A stretch of DNA of 34,849 nt from an uncultured Acidobacteriia bacterium (lineage in GTDB: Bacteria > Acidobacteriota > Terriglobia > Bryobacterales > Bryobacteraceae). Each line of letters opens with the position of its first letter. Within the stretch, counting starts at the first letter, position 1. The translations under genes were made by a program, and so were the position numbers. The notes beneath the pieces are model-generated. The model was not told where the DNA came from. It saw only the letters and a program-made list of their open reading frames with translations, and did no database searches. Below are positions 7,558 through 15,861 of this stretch, in pieces. The DNA lies in the NCBI GenBank assembly GCA_903881085.1, contig CAIRSA010000562.1, positions 1 to 34,849 on the forward strand, written 5' to 3'.

Positions 7558-8994
7558 TTAGTTGCCCAGATAGCTCACCGTGATCACATCAGATGCTGAT
7601 ACGCCGGCTCCATCTGTCACGGTCAACACAAACGAATACATCCCTCGACCACTACTGAATTGGACAGAAGGCGTTGAGGTATTCCCATGCAGAATCGCCG
7701 CCGCCGGGCTGCCGTACGGAATCGACCACGCATAGGTCAAAGCGCTTCCATCCGCGCTGGCCGATGCTGTTCCGTCCAAAGTGATTTCCCGAGAAGTCAC
7801 GGAACCGTTTTTCGGACCGGCAATTGAAGTTGTGTGCGGAGTGGCCAGGAACGCATGCACCTCGCCCTCCCTTGTGACGCCGAAACCTGCGATCTGGCCG
7901 CTGGCATTGATTCCCCCGGGCAACAATAAAAACTCAAATGGCGAATCCGACGGAATCAGCGTGTTCAGATCTGTCATTACGCCGTTTTGCCATAGAAACG
8001 GCCGCGGATTTCCCGTCGCGATGTCTCCATCCACTGACGCCCCAACCACTTGGCCGCGGTCATTGATGGCCATCGCCGCGCTGTTGACATCCCCCGGAAG
8101 TGTTCCCAAATTTTGCATGCCCGTCTCTTTCGTCCACAGGAACGCCCGATTATGTGTGTTCCCCGGAAGTGCTGAAACACCCGCCACCTGCCCCAGGTTA
8201 TTCACTGCAAAAGCCGCATTGCCAATGGCCAGCAATTTGGGGTTTACGGTGCCGCCAAGATTGCCCAGATTACGCACTGTTCCATCTTTTTCCCACAGCA
8301 CTGCATGCGGTGCCGCAACGTAGGGTGGAAACAAAGTATTGCCGCAGTGGCCTGAAAGCCCCACCGCCTGCCCGTTGTCATTAATCCACATGGCGACTCC
8401 AACCGAGTCCCCTGGAAGCGGAGCCAGTTCGCGAATCTCCCCCTCACGCGGCCCCCAGATCACAGCCTTATACCCAAGAACTTGCGGCCCTGTCCCATTG
8501 ATAGCCACACCAGCCGCGCACCCGGCGTCCTTCACGCTTGTTTCCGCAACTCCGGCCGCTTCGCCGCGATTGTTGATATTGCCCACCGTGCCGTTATTGC
8601 CTCCCAACAAAGGGAGTTGTGTCATCTTGCCGTCCCGCCACAAAGCGGGCAGGCAACTGAGGCCGATGCCATAGGCGCAGAAATTCTCATGGTTGGGATC
8701 CAGTTTGGACGATTCCGCCTGCACCAGCGCCACACCCGCTTCATTCACGCCGAACACGCCACTGTTCTGGCCACCGAGTCCGGGCAACGCGATATCGCTT
8801 GCCTTTCCCTTGCTCCAAAGTATTGCGTGCTGTGCACCGTCTGCGGTTACGGCCAGACCGCCCACAACGCCTTTGTTGTTCACCGCAGCCGCTTGGCTGA
8901 ACGGACTGGCCGGCCCCAGATCTGCAATCGTGTAGTGGGGTTGAGCCATCGCCATCGAAAGGCTCGCGGCAAATATTGTCAAAATTGGTTTCAT
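7558..8994 (-). CDS. Exported HAF-repeat protein with C-terminal PKD-like domain
   Basis: A 478-residue protein. The ATG at 8994 is preferred over the one at 9006 because GGAG sits six bases before it, and it starts a clean signal peptide (MKPILTIFAASLSMAMA). The body has repeated units of about 45 residues with the HAF signature: AINDRGQVVGASVDGD..PFLW, AVNNLGQVAGVS..HNRAFLW, NNRGEAAGVA, GINASGQIAGFG..HAFL. These pack as beta-propeller-like repeats. The last 90 residues look like a PKD/Ig domain (GTASASADGSALTYAWS, FVLTVTDGAG). No function is proven for HAF proteins. They are frequent in Acidobacteria and are thought to be extracellular. It shares a 33-bp upstream element with the neighbouring HAF gene. 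Confidence 0.88.
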   Translation of the reverse strand: MKPILTIFAASLSMAMAQPHYTIADLGPASPFSQAAAVNNKGVVGGLAVTADGAQHAILWSKGKASDIALPGLGGQNSGVFGVNEAGVALVQAESSKLDPNHENFCAYGIGLSCLPALWRDGKMTQLPLLGGNNGTVGNINNRGEAAGVAETSVKDAGCAAGVAINGTGPQVLGYKAVIWGPREGEIRELAPLPGDSVGVAMWINDNGQAVGLSGHCGNTLFPPYVAAPHAVLWEKDGTVRNLGNLGGTVNPKLLAIGNAAFAVNNLGQVAGVSALPGNTHNRAFLWTKETGMQNLGTLPGDVNSAAMAINDRGQVVGASVDGDIATGNPRPFLWQNGVMTDLNTLIPSDSPFEFLLLPGGINASGQIAGFGVTREGEVHAFLATPHTTSIAGPKNGSVTSREITLDGTASASADGSALTYAWSIPYGSPAAAILHGNTSTPSVQFSSGRGMYSFVLTVTDGAGVSASDVITVSYLGN

Positions 8995-9037
8995 TGAGTT
9001 CTCCATTTCAATTCAACGCATCCGGCGTCTGCCGGAA

Positions 9038-9070
9038 GTAGGCGCAAATCGCACCGTATCGGGATCATCT
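9038..9070 (-). promoter_or_regulatory. Conserved upstream element, copy A (before the 7558-8994 gene)
   Basis: Read on the minus strand: AGATGATCCC, nine variable bases, then CGATTTGCGCCTAC. The same blocks at the same spacing precede the next HAF gene (9992-10024). Sequence outside the element differs between the two genes. It ends 43 bp before the preferred ATG. It could be an operator, a promoter part or a 5'-UTR signal. Confidence 0.55.
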
Positions 9071-9107
9071 GAATAAAAAGTAATTTCATCGTGATCTCCA
9101 CATCCCG

Positions 9108-9974
9108 TCAGATTCCCGATGCACAGGGAGGACGAAAGCCTGTCAACACATATCCATGGGTTATGCCATCCAGAATGTAGTGCCCCAGAATGTCGCCCCG
9201 CTGATTGATGGCGTCGGCGGATGTAAAAGTGGCACCCGGAAAATCAATCGTGCTGATCTGCCCGCCGCTCAATAGATAGGCATGGCTGACTCCACCAATC
9301 ACAAAGCGTCCGGCAATGTCGCCGCGCGCATTGATTCCATTTGACCCGGTTCTAGTTGCGTCGGGAACGTCAATCGATGTGAATTCGCCATCGCTGAAAA
9401 GGAATCCATGGAACACACCGGCGATGTTATAGCCGCCAACGATGTTACCTTGAGGATTCATCGCCACTGGCACTGTATTAGCCGCTCCAGGAAAATCAAG
9501 CGTGCTAAATTGCCCGCCGATCAGAAGATAGCCATGACGCGCGCCTCCCAAAGTGTAATCGCCCACGATTTCGCCCCGCGCATTGATCGCACCCACCTCC
9601 GTTGCTGTTGCGCCCGGAAAATCCACCGTGGTGAACTGGCCTGCGCTGAGTACGAAGCCATGAGTTACGCCGCCCAGAATGTAGATGCCGCCTAAATCGC
9701 CACGGGAGTTAATCGTGAACGCTTCCGTGGCGCTGGCGCCTGGAAAATCAATGGATGTAAATTGACCGCCGCTCAGTAGATAGCCATGATCTGACTTGTC
9801 GGCGTTGAGGTAATTCCCAACCACGTCGCCTTTCGAATTAATTCCATAGGCATTAGTTGAGACCGCGCCCGGATAATCGATAGTCCTGAAAGTTGGATTC
9901 TCGGCCAGCATGCTGGAAGTTACGATTAGCGCGCAGCTAATCATGAGTCGAAGAGAGTTGCAGTGTGGATTCAT
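9108..9974 (-). CDS. Exported HAF-type repeat protein
   Basis: A 288-residue protein with a signal peptide (MNPHCNSLRLMISCALIVTSSMLA). The ATG at 9974 is chosen for GGAG seven bases upstream. A frame extension to 10022 would run through the conserved upstream element and is rejected. The mature part is six or so tandem units of about 42 residues with pattern TIDFPGAxxTxAxxINxRGDIxGxYxxGGxxHGYLLSGGQF. The units are close enough to suggest recent internal duplication. They resemble HAF propeller repeats and probably form a closed beta-propeller. Function is unknown. It is a paralogue in design, though not a close copy, of the HAF protein at 7558-8994. Confidence 0.85.
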   Translation of the reverse strand: MNPHCNSLRLMISCALIVTSSMLAENPTFRTIDYPGAVSTNAYGINSKGDVVGNYLNADKSDHGYLLSGGQFTSIDFPGASATEAFTINSRGDLGGIYILGGVTHGFVLSAGQFTTVDFPGATATEVGAINARGEIVGDYTLGGARHGYLLIGGQFSTLDFPGAANTVPVAMNPQGNIVGGYNIAGVFHGFLFSDGEFTSIDVPDATRTGSNGINARGDIAGRFVIGGVSHAYLLSGGQISTIDFPGATFTSADAINQRGDILGHYILDGITHGYVLTGFRPPCASGI

Positions 9975-9991
9975 AAGTTGCTCCACCCCGA

Positions 9992-10024
9992 GTAGGCGCA
10001 AAGCGAGCATCGCAGGGATCATCT
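9992..10024 (-). promoter_or_regulatory. Conserved upstream element, copy B (before the 9108-9974 gene)
   Basis: On the minus strand: AGATGATCCC, nine variable bases, then CGCTTTGCGCCTAC, ending 17 bp before the ATG. Of 24 positions in the two fixed blocks, 23 equal copy A. Because the intervening nine bases differ, the two blocks seem to be what is selected. Confidence 0.55.
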
Positions 10025-10106
10025 ACTTCGGAAACTTTTAGACTCTGTCCACGCATGGTACGATGCAAGACACGGCTCATTTGCTTCCCAGCCTTAGGGA
10101 GTCGAA

Positions 10107-10673
10107 TTGGAAACGGCCATGGACGATATCAGCTCGCTTCTAATTGCCTGGCGCGGCGGCGACCAGAGCGCCCTTCAGCGCCTTACCCCCATCGTCTACG
10201 AAGAGCTCCACAAACTCGCCCGCCGCTACATGAGGCGCGAACGCACCGGACACAGCCTTCAAACCACCGCCCTCGTCAACGAAGCCTATATGCGGCTGGT
10301 CGATTACGAGCGCATGGAATGGCAAAACCGTGCCCACTTCTTTGCCGTATCTTCGCAGGTCATGCGGCGCATCCTGGTGGAACACGCCCGCCGTCACAAT
10401 CTGAAGCGCGGCCGTGGCGTCCACCACGTCGCCCTGGAGGAAACCGCAATCGTCTGCGGGCCTGACCAGGATCTGGTCGCTCTTGACGACGCGCTCATTG
10501 AACTGGCACGCCTTGATCCGCGTAAAGTGGAAGTCGTGGAACTGCGGTTCTTTGGCGGACTAAGTGTGGAAGAGACAGCCGAAGTGCTCAAGATCTCCCC
10601 AATTACCGTTAAGCGAGACTGGCGCGCTGCCCGCTCCTGGTTGTACCGCGAACTGACGGGGGAGTCCGCTTGA
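10107..10673 (+). CDS. ECF-type RNA polymerase sigma factor (sig-70_X6 type)
   Basis: A 188-residue sigma factor. Region 2 spans about 10-90 (YEELHKLARRYMRRERTGHSLQTTALVNEAYMRL ... RAHFFAVSSQVMRRILVEHARR). Region 4 is about 125-180 (LARLDPRKVEVVELRFFGGLSVEETAEVLKISPITVKRDWRAARSWL), with a clear helix-turn-helix. This subfamily is common in Acidobacteria and Planctomycetes and is usually paired with a Ser/Thr kinase, as here. The TTG at 10107 has AGGGAG five bases upstream. An ATG at 10119 is possible. The stop overlaps the kinase start (TGATG), so they are translationally coupled. The kinase is the likely input controlling this sigma factor. Confidence 0.93.
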   Translation: METAMDDISSLLIAWRGGDQSALQRLTPIVYEELHKLARRYMRRERTGHSLQTTALVNEAYMRLVDYERMEWQNRAHFFAVSSQVMRRILVEHARRHNLKRGRGVHHVALEETAIVCGPDQDLVALDDALIELARLDPRKVEVVELRFFGGLSVEETAEVLKISPITVKRDWRAARSWLYRELTGESA

Positions 10674-13600
10674 TGGACCCGCAACGCTGGAAACAAGTGG
10701 ACGCGGTGCTTCAGGCCGCACTGGAATGCGCACCAGGCGAGCTCGAGGGGTTTCTGGGAAAAGCCTGTGCAGGCGATGAGGCCCTGGAACGCGAGGTCCG
10801 CTCCCTGCTCAAAGCCGACGCGCATGCCAGCGGCTTCCTGCAAAATCCGGCGATGGAACAAGCTGCCCGCCTGCTCGCTGAAGCAAAGAACAAAAGCTTG
10901 CCTGCAGTGCTAACCGGCCAAACCATCGCTCATTATCAGGTGCTCGAAAAGCTTGGCAGCGGAGGAATGGGGGTTGTGTACAAGGCCGAGGACAAGCGTC
11001 TTCACCGCTTCGTGGCCCTCAAATTCCTCACCGGGAATCTTGCCAGCGATCCCAACGCGAGGAGCCGTTTTGAACGTGAGGCGCGCGCCGCTTCCGCGTT
11101 GAGCCACCCCAACATTTGCACAATTCATGGCTTGGAAGAGTACATGGGCCAGCCGGTAATCGTAATGGAACTGCTCGAAGGCCAGAGCCTGAAGGACCTC
11201 GTCGGCGGCAAAACCCTTCCCGCCGCGGAACTGGTTGATATCGGGATCCAGATATCTGACGCCTTGGATGCAGCCCACGCCAAGGGCATTGTTCACCGTG
11301 ACATCAAGCCGGCAAACATTTTTGTCACCACTCGCGGCCTGGCCAAGATACTGGATTTTGGTATTGCGAAATTTGATTACTCAACCGGTGACGGAGCCAC
11401 CGCAGCTACAACACTCGCTGCCGATGAGCAGCTCACCGGGGCAGGGAGCGCCCTGGGGACGGTTGCCTATATGTCGCCGGAGCAAGTCCGTGCGCTGGCT
11501 TTGGACAACCGCACGGATCTGTTTTCATTCGGAGTTATGCTTTATGAGCTGGCAACCGGCAGCCAGCCATTTCGCGGTGGAAGTTCAGGGACCATCTTTG
11601 AGGCCATACTGAATCGCGCTCCCGTGCCGCCGCTGCACTTGAATCCGGACCTGCCGGCCGAGCTGGATCGCATCATCACAAAGTGCCTGGAAAAAGATCG
11701 CGAACTCCGCTACCAGCGAGCACTCGAAATTCGCACCGACTTGCAGAGACTGAAGCGCGATAGCAACTCTACCCCGGGCGAATCGCCAGCGGTCACGACC
11801 GCGCCCCAACGCCGCGGGCTAATTGCCGCCTCGGCGCTCGCTCTGCTGGCCATCGCTTCGGCCGGATACTTCTTCTTTCACCGCACATGGGCCTTAACCA
11901 GCAAAGACACCATCGTCCTCGCCGATTTCATCAATAAGACGGGAGATGCCGACTTCGATGGAGCCCTAACCAAGGGCCTTGCCATTGAAATAGCGCAATC
12001 GCCATTTCTCAGAATCGCATCGGATCAACAGGTCCGTAATACTCTCCTCCTTATGGAAAAGCCCGGCGATACTGAGTTGACCCCAGAACTAGCTCGCGAA
12101 GTGTGCCAGCGAATCGGAAGCGCGGCCGTTCTGGAAGGTTCCATCGCCAGGTATGGCAGCCAGTACCTGGTTGGGTTGCGTGCCAGAATCTGTGATAGTG
12201 GCGCCGTTCTCGATGACGAGCAGGTTCTGGCCACGAGAAAAGAAGAAGTCCTGGATTCGTTGAGCAGCATTGCCAGGAAACTGCGGCAGAAGACAGGCGA
12301 ATCGATAACTACAGTAGAACAGCACTCTGTGCCGCTTTCAGAAGCAACCACCCCCTCGCTGGAAGCGCTCAAAGCTTTCAGCATTGGTTGGAAGATGCAA
12401 GTCACCGTGGGCCACTCCGCGGCCCTACCCTTTTTCAAGCGCGCCACCGAGCTTGATCCAAACTTCGCCACGGCCTATGCCTGGCTGGGCCGCGCCTACA
12501 GTGTCGGCGGTGGGCCGACAAGGGAGGCTACCAGGAAAGCGTGGCAACTGCGCGACCGCGCCGGCGATGTAGAAAGGTTCTTTATCGATTTTTCCTACTA
12601 CAAACTTGTCACAGGAAACTTGGAAAAGGCCCGTGAAACCGCCGAGTTATGGTCCCAAACCTATCCCCGTGATGTGCGTCCTCACTCTTTCTTGTGCTCA
12701 AGTACCTCTACCGCATTGGGAAGATTCGAAAATGCAGAAAAAGAATGCAAGATAGCGATTGAAGTGGATCCCGAGCATCCCTATCCTTACGGCAATCTTG
12801 CAATGAGCTACATAGTCCGCAATCGCCTCGACCTGGCTCTTGCAGTGATGCAACAGGCCGTTGAACGTAAACTCACCCTGCCTGATTTTCTTGACCTCAA
12901 GTATGAGATTGCCTTCTTGAAGGATGATAGGGCTGAGATGGACCGTATTGCCCCGCTACGCCTGGCTAAGTTCGAGGGCAAAGATTGGTTTACTCACCAA
13001 CAGTCTTTGGTGCTGGCCTACTCCGGTCAACTCAAACAGGCTAGAGAGATGGCATTAGTCTCCCTGGAACAGGCGCGACTCGCGGGAGGGCAGGAAGGGA
13101 TCGCTCAACAGGAAGCCGAAGTTGCCGTACGCGAAGCCCTCTTCGGTTACCCCAACCAAGCCCTACGCGCCGCGGCCTCGGCAAACAATGTCGAATTCGG
13201 GAAGGATGCGGAATTTGGCGCGGCCATCGCCTTTGCCCTCGCCGGTGATGTGCTCAAAGCTACGAAGATCGCAGCCGATCTGGAGCGGAGCTTCCCGGAA
13301 GACACGCTAGTAAAACTCAGCATCTGTCCCACTATTCGCGCGCTTGTCGCGCTAAAAAAAGGCGATCCCGGCCAGGCTATCGAAATACTCCGTGTTACGA
13401 GACCGTATGAATTTGGATGGCATGGATGCTGTACAGTTGGGTTTTCCGGATCGCTATATCCGATTTATGCCAGAGGCTTGGCTTACCTGGCGGCAAACCA
13501 GGGGAAAGAGGCCGCCGCCGAATTTCAAAAAATTCTCGATAATCGCGGTCTTATCATTGCCAGTCCAATTGGTGCGCTCGCCCACGTGCAGATGGGACGG

Positions 13601-13729
13601 GCAATCGCCATGGTTGGCGATAGGACCAATGCCAAGACCGCTTACCAGGACTTCCTCACCCTTTGGAAAGATGCCGACCAGGATATCCCAATCCTCATCC
13701 AAGCCAAAGCCGAATTCGCCAGACTCTAA
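10673..13729 (+). CDS. Membrane Ser/Thr protein kinase with C-terminal TPR region
   Basis: A 1018-residue PknB-like kinase. The kinase domain is about 88-345: Gly loop GSGGMGVV 95-102, catalytic-site Lys117 (VALK), HRDIKPAN 208-215 with catalytic Asp210, DFG 228-230, and APE-like SPE 268-270. All key residues are present, so it should be active. A single membrane segment lies at about 382-402. The outer part starts with a FlgO-like segment (IVLADFINKTGDADFDGAL) and continues with many TPR units to the end (for example FFKRATELDPNFATAYAWLGRAY). The cytoplasmic kinase plus exposed TPR suggests a receptor for envelope or nutrient signals. The ATG at 10673 overlaps the sigma factor stop and GGGGGAG precedes it. 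It converges with the GH42 gene, with 2 bp between stops. Confidence 0.93.
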   Translation: MDPQRWKQVDAVLQAALECAPGELEGFLGKACAGDEALEREVRSLLKADAHASGFLQNPAMEQAARLLAEAKNKSLPAVLTGQTIAHYQVLEKLGSGGMGVVYKAEDKRLHRFVALKFLTGNLASDPNARSRFEREARAASALSHPNICTIHGLEEYMGQPVIVMELLEGQSLKDLVGGKTLPAAELVDIGIQISDALDAAHAKGIVHRDIKPANIFVTTRGLAKILDFGIAKFDYSTGDGATAATTLAADEQLTGAGSALGTVAYMSPEQVRALALDNRTDLFSFGVMLYELATGSQPFRGGSSGTIFEAILNRAPVPPLHLNPDLPAELDRIITKCLEKDRELRYQRALEIRTDLQRLKRDSNSTPGESPAVTTAPQRRGLIAASALALLAIASAGYFFFHRTWALTSKDTIVLADFINKTGDADFDGALTKGLAIEIAQSPFLRIASDQQVRNTLLLMEKPGDTELTPELAREVCQRIGSAAVLEGSIARYGSQYLVGLRARICDSGAVLDDEQVLATRKEEVLDSLSSIARKLRQKTGESITTVEQHSVPLSEATTPSLEALKAFSIGWKMQVTVGHSAALPFFKRATELDPNFATAYAWLGRAYSVGGGPTREATRKAWQLRDRAGDVERFFIDFSYYKLVTGNLEKARETAELWSQTYPRDVRPHSFLCSSTSTALGRFENAEKECKIAIEVDPEHPYPYGNLAMSYIVRNRLDLALAVMQQAVERKLTLPDFLDLKYEIAFLKDDRAEMDRIAPLRLAKFEGKDWFTHQQSLVLAYSGQLKQAREMALVSLEQARLAGGQEGIAQQEAEVAVREALFGYPNQALRAAASANNVEFGKDAEFGAAIAFALAGDVLKATKIAADLERSFPEDTLVKLSICPTIRALVALKKGDPGQAIEILRVTRPYEFGWHGCCTVGFSGSLYPIYARGLAYLAANQGKEAAAEFQKILDNRGLIIASPIGALAHVQMGRAIAMVGDRTNAKTAYQDFLTLWKDADQDIPILIQAKAEFARL

Positions 13730-13731
13730 AC

Positions 13732-15861
13732 CTACTCCAGCCGGATTACCGCCACGTTCCGGTCCTCCACCGCAACTGTAACCCGCCGCCGTTCGATGTT
13801 CTGGGCCCTGCCCTGCCAGATATCGGTGGCTTTCGTAAAATCACGCTGCAATCCCACCGAGACTGTCTTCGCCTCCCGCGCCGGATTCACCACCCACAAC
13901 CATGTCCCTCCCGCGCCAGTATGCAAACGCGCCTGCACACCAGCCTCGCTCGATGTCACCTGCTGCGTCACGCCAGCCCACTCCAGCAGGCCGGCGAAAA
14001 ACTTCCGCGTCTCCGTCGAATGGTGCTTGAAATACCCGGCCCCAGGAAACGACCCAATCAACAACGTCCGGCCCTTTCCATATGAACTCTCCACCGCTGC
14101 TGTATGTCCATTCGCAAACTTACCCATCGCCGTCCCGCCCGCCACCTCGTACTCCTGCAGGAAAAACCGCCCGCTCACCTTCTCCCCGCGCACCGTCAAC
14201 GACAAATTTTCCAGCAAATCCGGCGTGAACTCAACATACGATTCCCGCGCCCCGAACACTTTGTCCAGACCGGCGTTCGGCTGCTTTGCCCCAGCCTTGC
14301 CATGATCGCTGAAATACGCTGGCAGCCCCTCGCTGATCAGCACCCCGCCATTCTCTACATACTTCGTCAGTTTCGCCACCGTCGCCGCCTTCAACATCAG
14401 CGGATACGGCAGATACACCGCTTTGTACTGTGCCAGGTCATCCACGTGTACAAAGTCGGCCTGAATATTCGAATCGAAAAACGCCTGATACGCCCCACGC
14501 GCCGATTCCGCATACTGCGCCGAAGCCCCCTGCTGCACGTAGGCAAACAGTTCCGACTCCGGCACAAACACGATCCCTACATCCCCGCGAACCGGCCGCG
14601 ACTTCCAGATCTCCGCATGCTCATTCGCCCACACTGCAACCTTCTGCGCCATCTCGGCCCGCGGCGTTACCGACCCATCCATGCCATACGCGCCAAACGC
14701 CCCGAACAACGGCCCATCCAACAACGGCCGGTACCGCGGATACAAAATCCCCGTCGCCCCGCCCGCCGCCGAAATCAGATTCCACAGCCGCACGTCCTTC
14801 TCTTCCGTGATCCGCCCATCCTCACGCGCCCGCCCGATAACCTGCGGCTGCATCCACAGTGGACCCGCCTGCGCCTCGGCGTGCCAGAACGGCTTGCCGC
14901 GCGATCCTGCACGTACCAGGTCCACCGCATGAAACTGCTTCCACAGCTCATTGCCTTTGCGCGACGCAACCCATGTCAATCCCCACGTCTCCACCTCTGC
15001 CGCCGACCGCCACTCATCGTTTGCCGCGGAAGGCAGCGCTTCCAAGGTCCCCGCCACGCCATGCGCCACAATATGATTCTTCGTATCCAAACGCTTGAAC
15101 AGCTCCGACCGCCAGTGCAGCAGCCGGAACGCGTTATCGATGCGGAACTCCAGCCAATCCAGGCTCTCCGAATACCCGCTGAAATTCCGCGGCGGATGCA
15201 CATAGCTCCAATCCGGATAGCTGTTCCGCCCCCACGATTTCCCCAGCGCCTCCACTGTCGGATACCGCCCCTTCAACCACTCGCGAAACTTCTTCTGCGA
15301 CGCCTGGCAGTAGCAGTGCATCTTCTGCGGCGTCCCGCCTCCATACGAATGTTCGTTCCACAAATCGTAGCCGTAAGTCGCGGGATGATTCTTATACCGC
15401 GCAACCAACGCGGCCAGGAACCGCTCCGCCAGCGCCTTCACGTCTTCGTTGTCCAGGCACACACCCGGAAACCCACCCGTCGCGCTGCTGCCGCCAATGC
15501 TGCTGTGCACCACGCTGTCATCGCTCGCCACATAGCGCGCATGCGGATACTTTTCGAATACCCATTCCGGTGCCGCCGTCACCATCTCAGCGATCACAAC
15601 CTTGATGCCGTTCTTCGCCGCCAGGTCCATCATGCGGTCATAGTCGCGCCAGTCGTACTTGCCCGGCGCAACCTCAATCGCCGACCACATAAACCAGTGG
15701 CGGAACATGTTCATGCCCATCTTCGCCGCCGTCTGGTGATCGCGCGCCCAGTCCTCTTCCGGCGGATTTGACTTGCGGAAATAGACCGCGCCATAGGGAA
15801 ACACCGGATCGGCGGCATGCACCACGCCGGCCAGCAAAAACGCACACAGCATTCGTCTCAT
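13732..15861 (-). CDS. Exported glycoside hydrolase family 42-like beta-galactosidase
   Basis: A 709-residue protein with a signal peptide (MRRMLCAFLLAGVVHA). The ATG at 15861 overlaps the upstream stop as ATGA. The longer frame to 16011 lies inside the regulator gene and is rejected. The TIM barrel is about 20-400 with predicted acid/base Glu170 in YDLWNE and nucleophile Glu329 in FWHAEAQ. The region HCYCQASQKKFREWLKGRY resembles the GH42 metal-binding segment but has only two of the clustered Cys. Residues about 420-620 form the Rossmann-like GH42 trimerisation domain (YLPYPLMLKAATVAKL..YVENGGVLISEG) and a small beta domain ends the protein. It should release beta-linked galactose or arabinose outside the cytoplasm. 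It is co-transcribed with the upstream regulator. Confidence 0.9.
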   Translation of the reverse strand: MRRMLCAFLLAGVVHAADPVFPYGAVYFRKSNPPEEDWARDHQTAAKMGMNMFRHWFMWSAIEVAPGKYDWRDYDRMMDLAAKNGIKVVIAEMVTAAPEWVFEKYPHARYVASDDSVVHSSIGGSSATGGFPGVCLDNEDVKALAERFLAALVARYKNHPATYGYDLWNEHSYGGGTPQKMHCYCQASQKKFREWLKGRYPTVEALGKSWGRNSYPDWSYVHPPRNFSGYSESLDWLEFRIDNAFRLLHWRSELFKRLDTKNHIVAHGVAGTLEALPSAANDEWRSAAEVETWGLTWVASRKGNELWKQFHAVDLVRAGSRGKPFWHAEAQAGPLWMQPQVIGRAREDGRITEEKDVRLWNLISAAGGATGILYPRYRPLLDGPLFGAFGAYGMDGSVTPRAEMAQKVAVWANEHAEIWKSRPVRGDVGIVFVPESELFAYVQQGASAQYAESARGAYQAFFDSNIQADFVHVDDLAQYKAVYLPYPLMLKAATVAKLTKYVENGGVLISEGLPAYFSDHGKAGAKQPNAGLDKVFGARESYVEFTPDLLENLSLTVRGEKVSGRFFLQEYEVAGGTAMGKFANGHTAAVESSYGKGRTLLIGSFPGAGYFKHHSTETRKFFAGLLEWAGVTQQVTSSEAGVQARLHTGAGGTWLWVVNPAREAKTVSVGLQRDFTKATDIWQGRAQNIERRRVTVAVEDRNVAVIRLE

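Noticed and set aside
14104..15771. 555-codon plus-strand open frame opposite the GH42 gene
   Set aside because: It is the antisense shadow of a clear GH42 gene. The composition is Arg/Pro/His-rich, with no domain.
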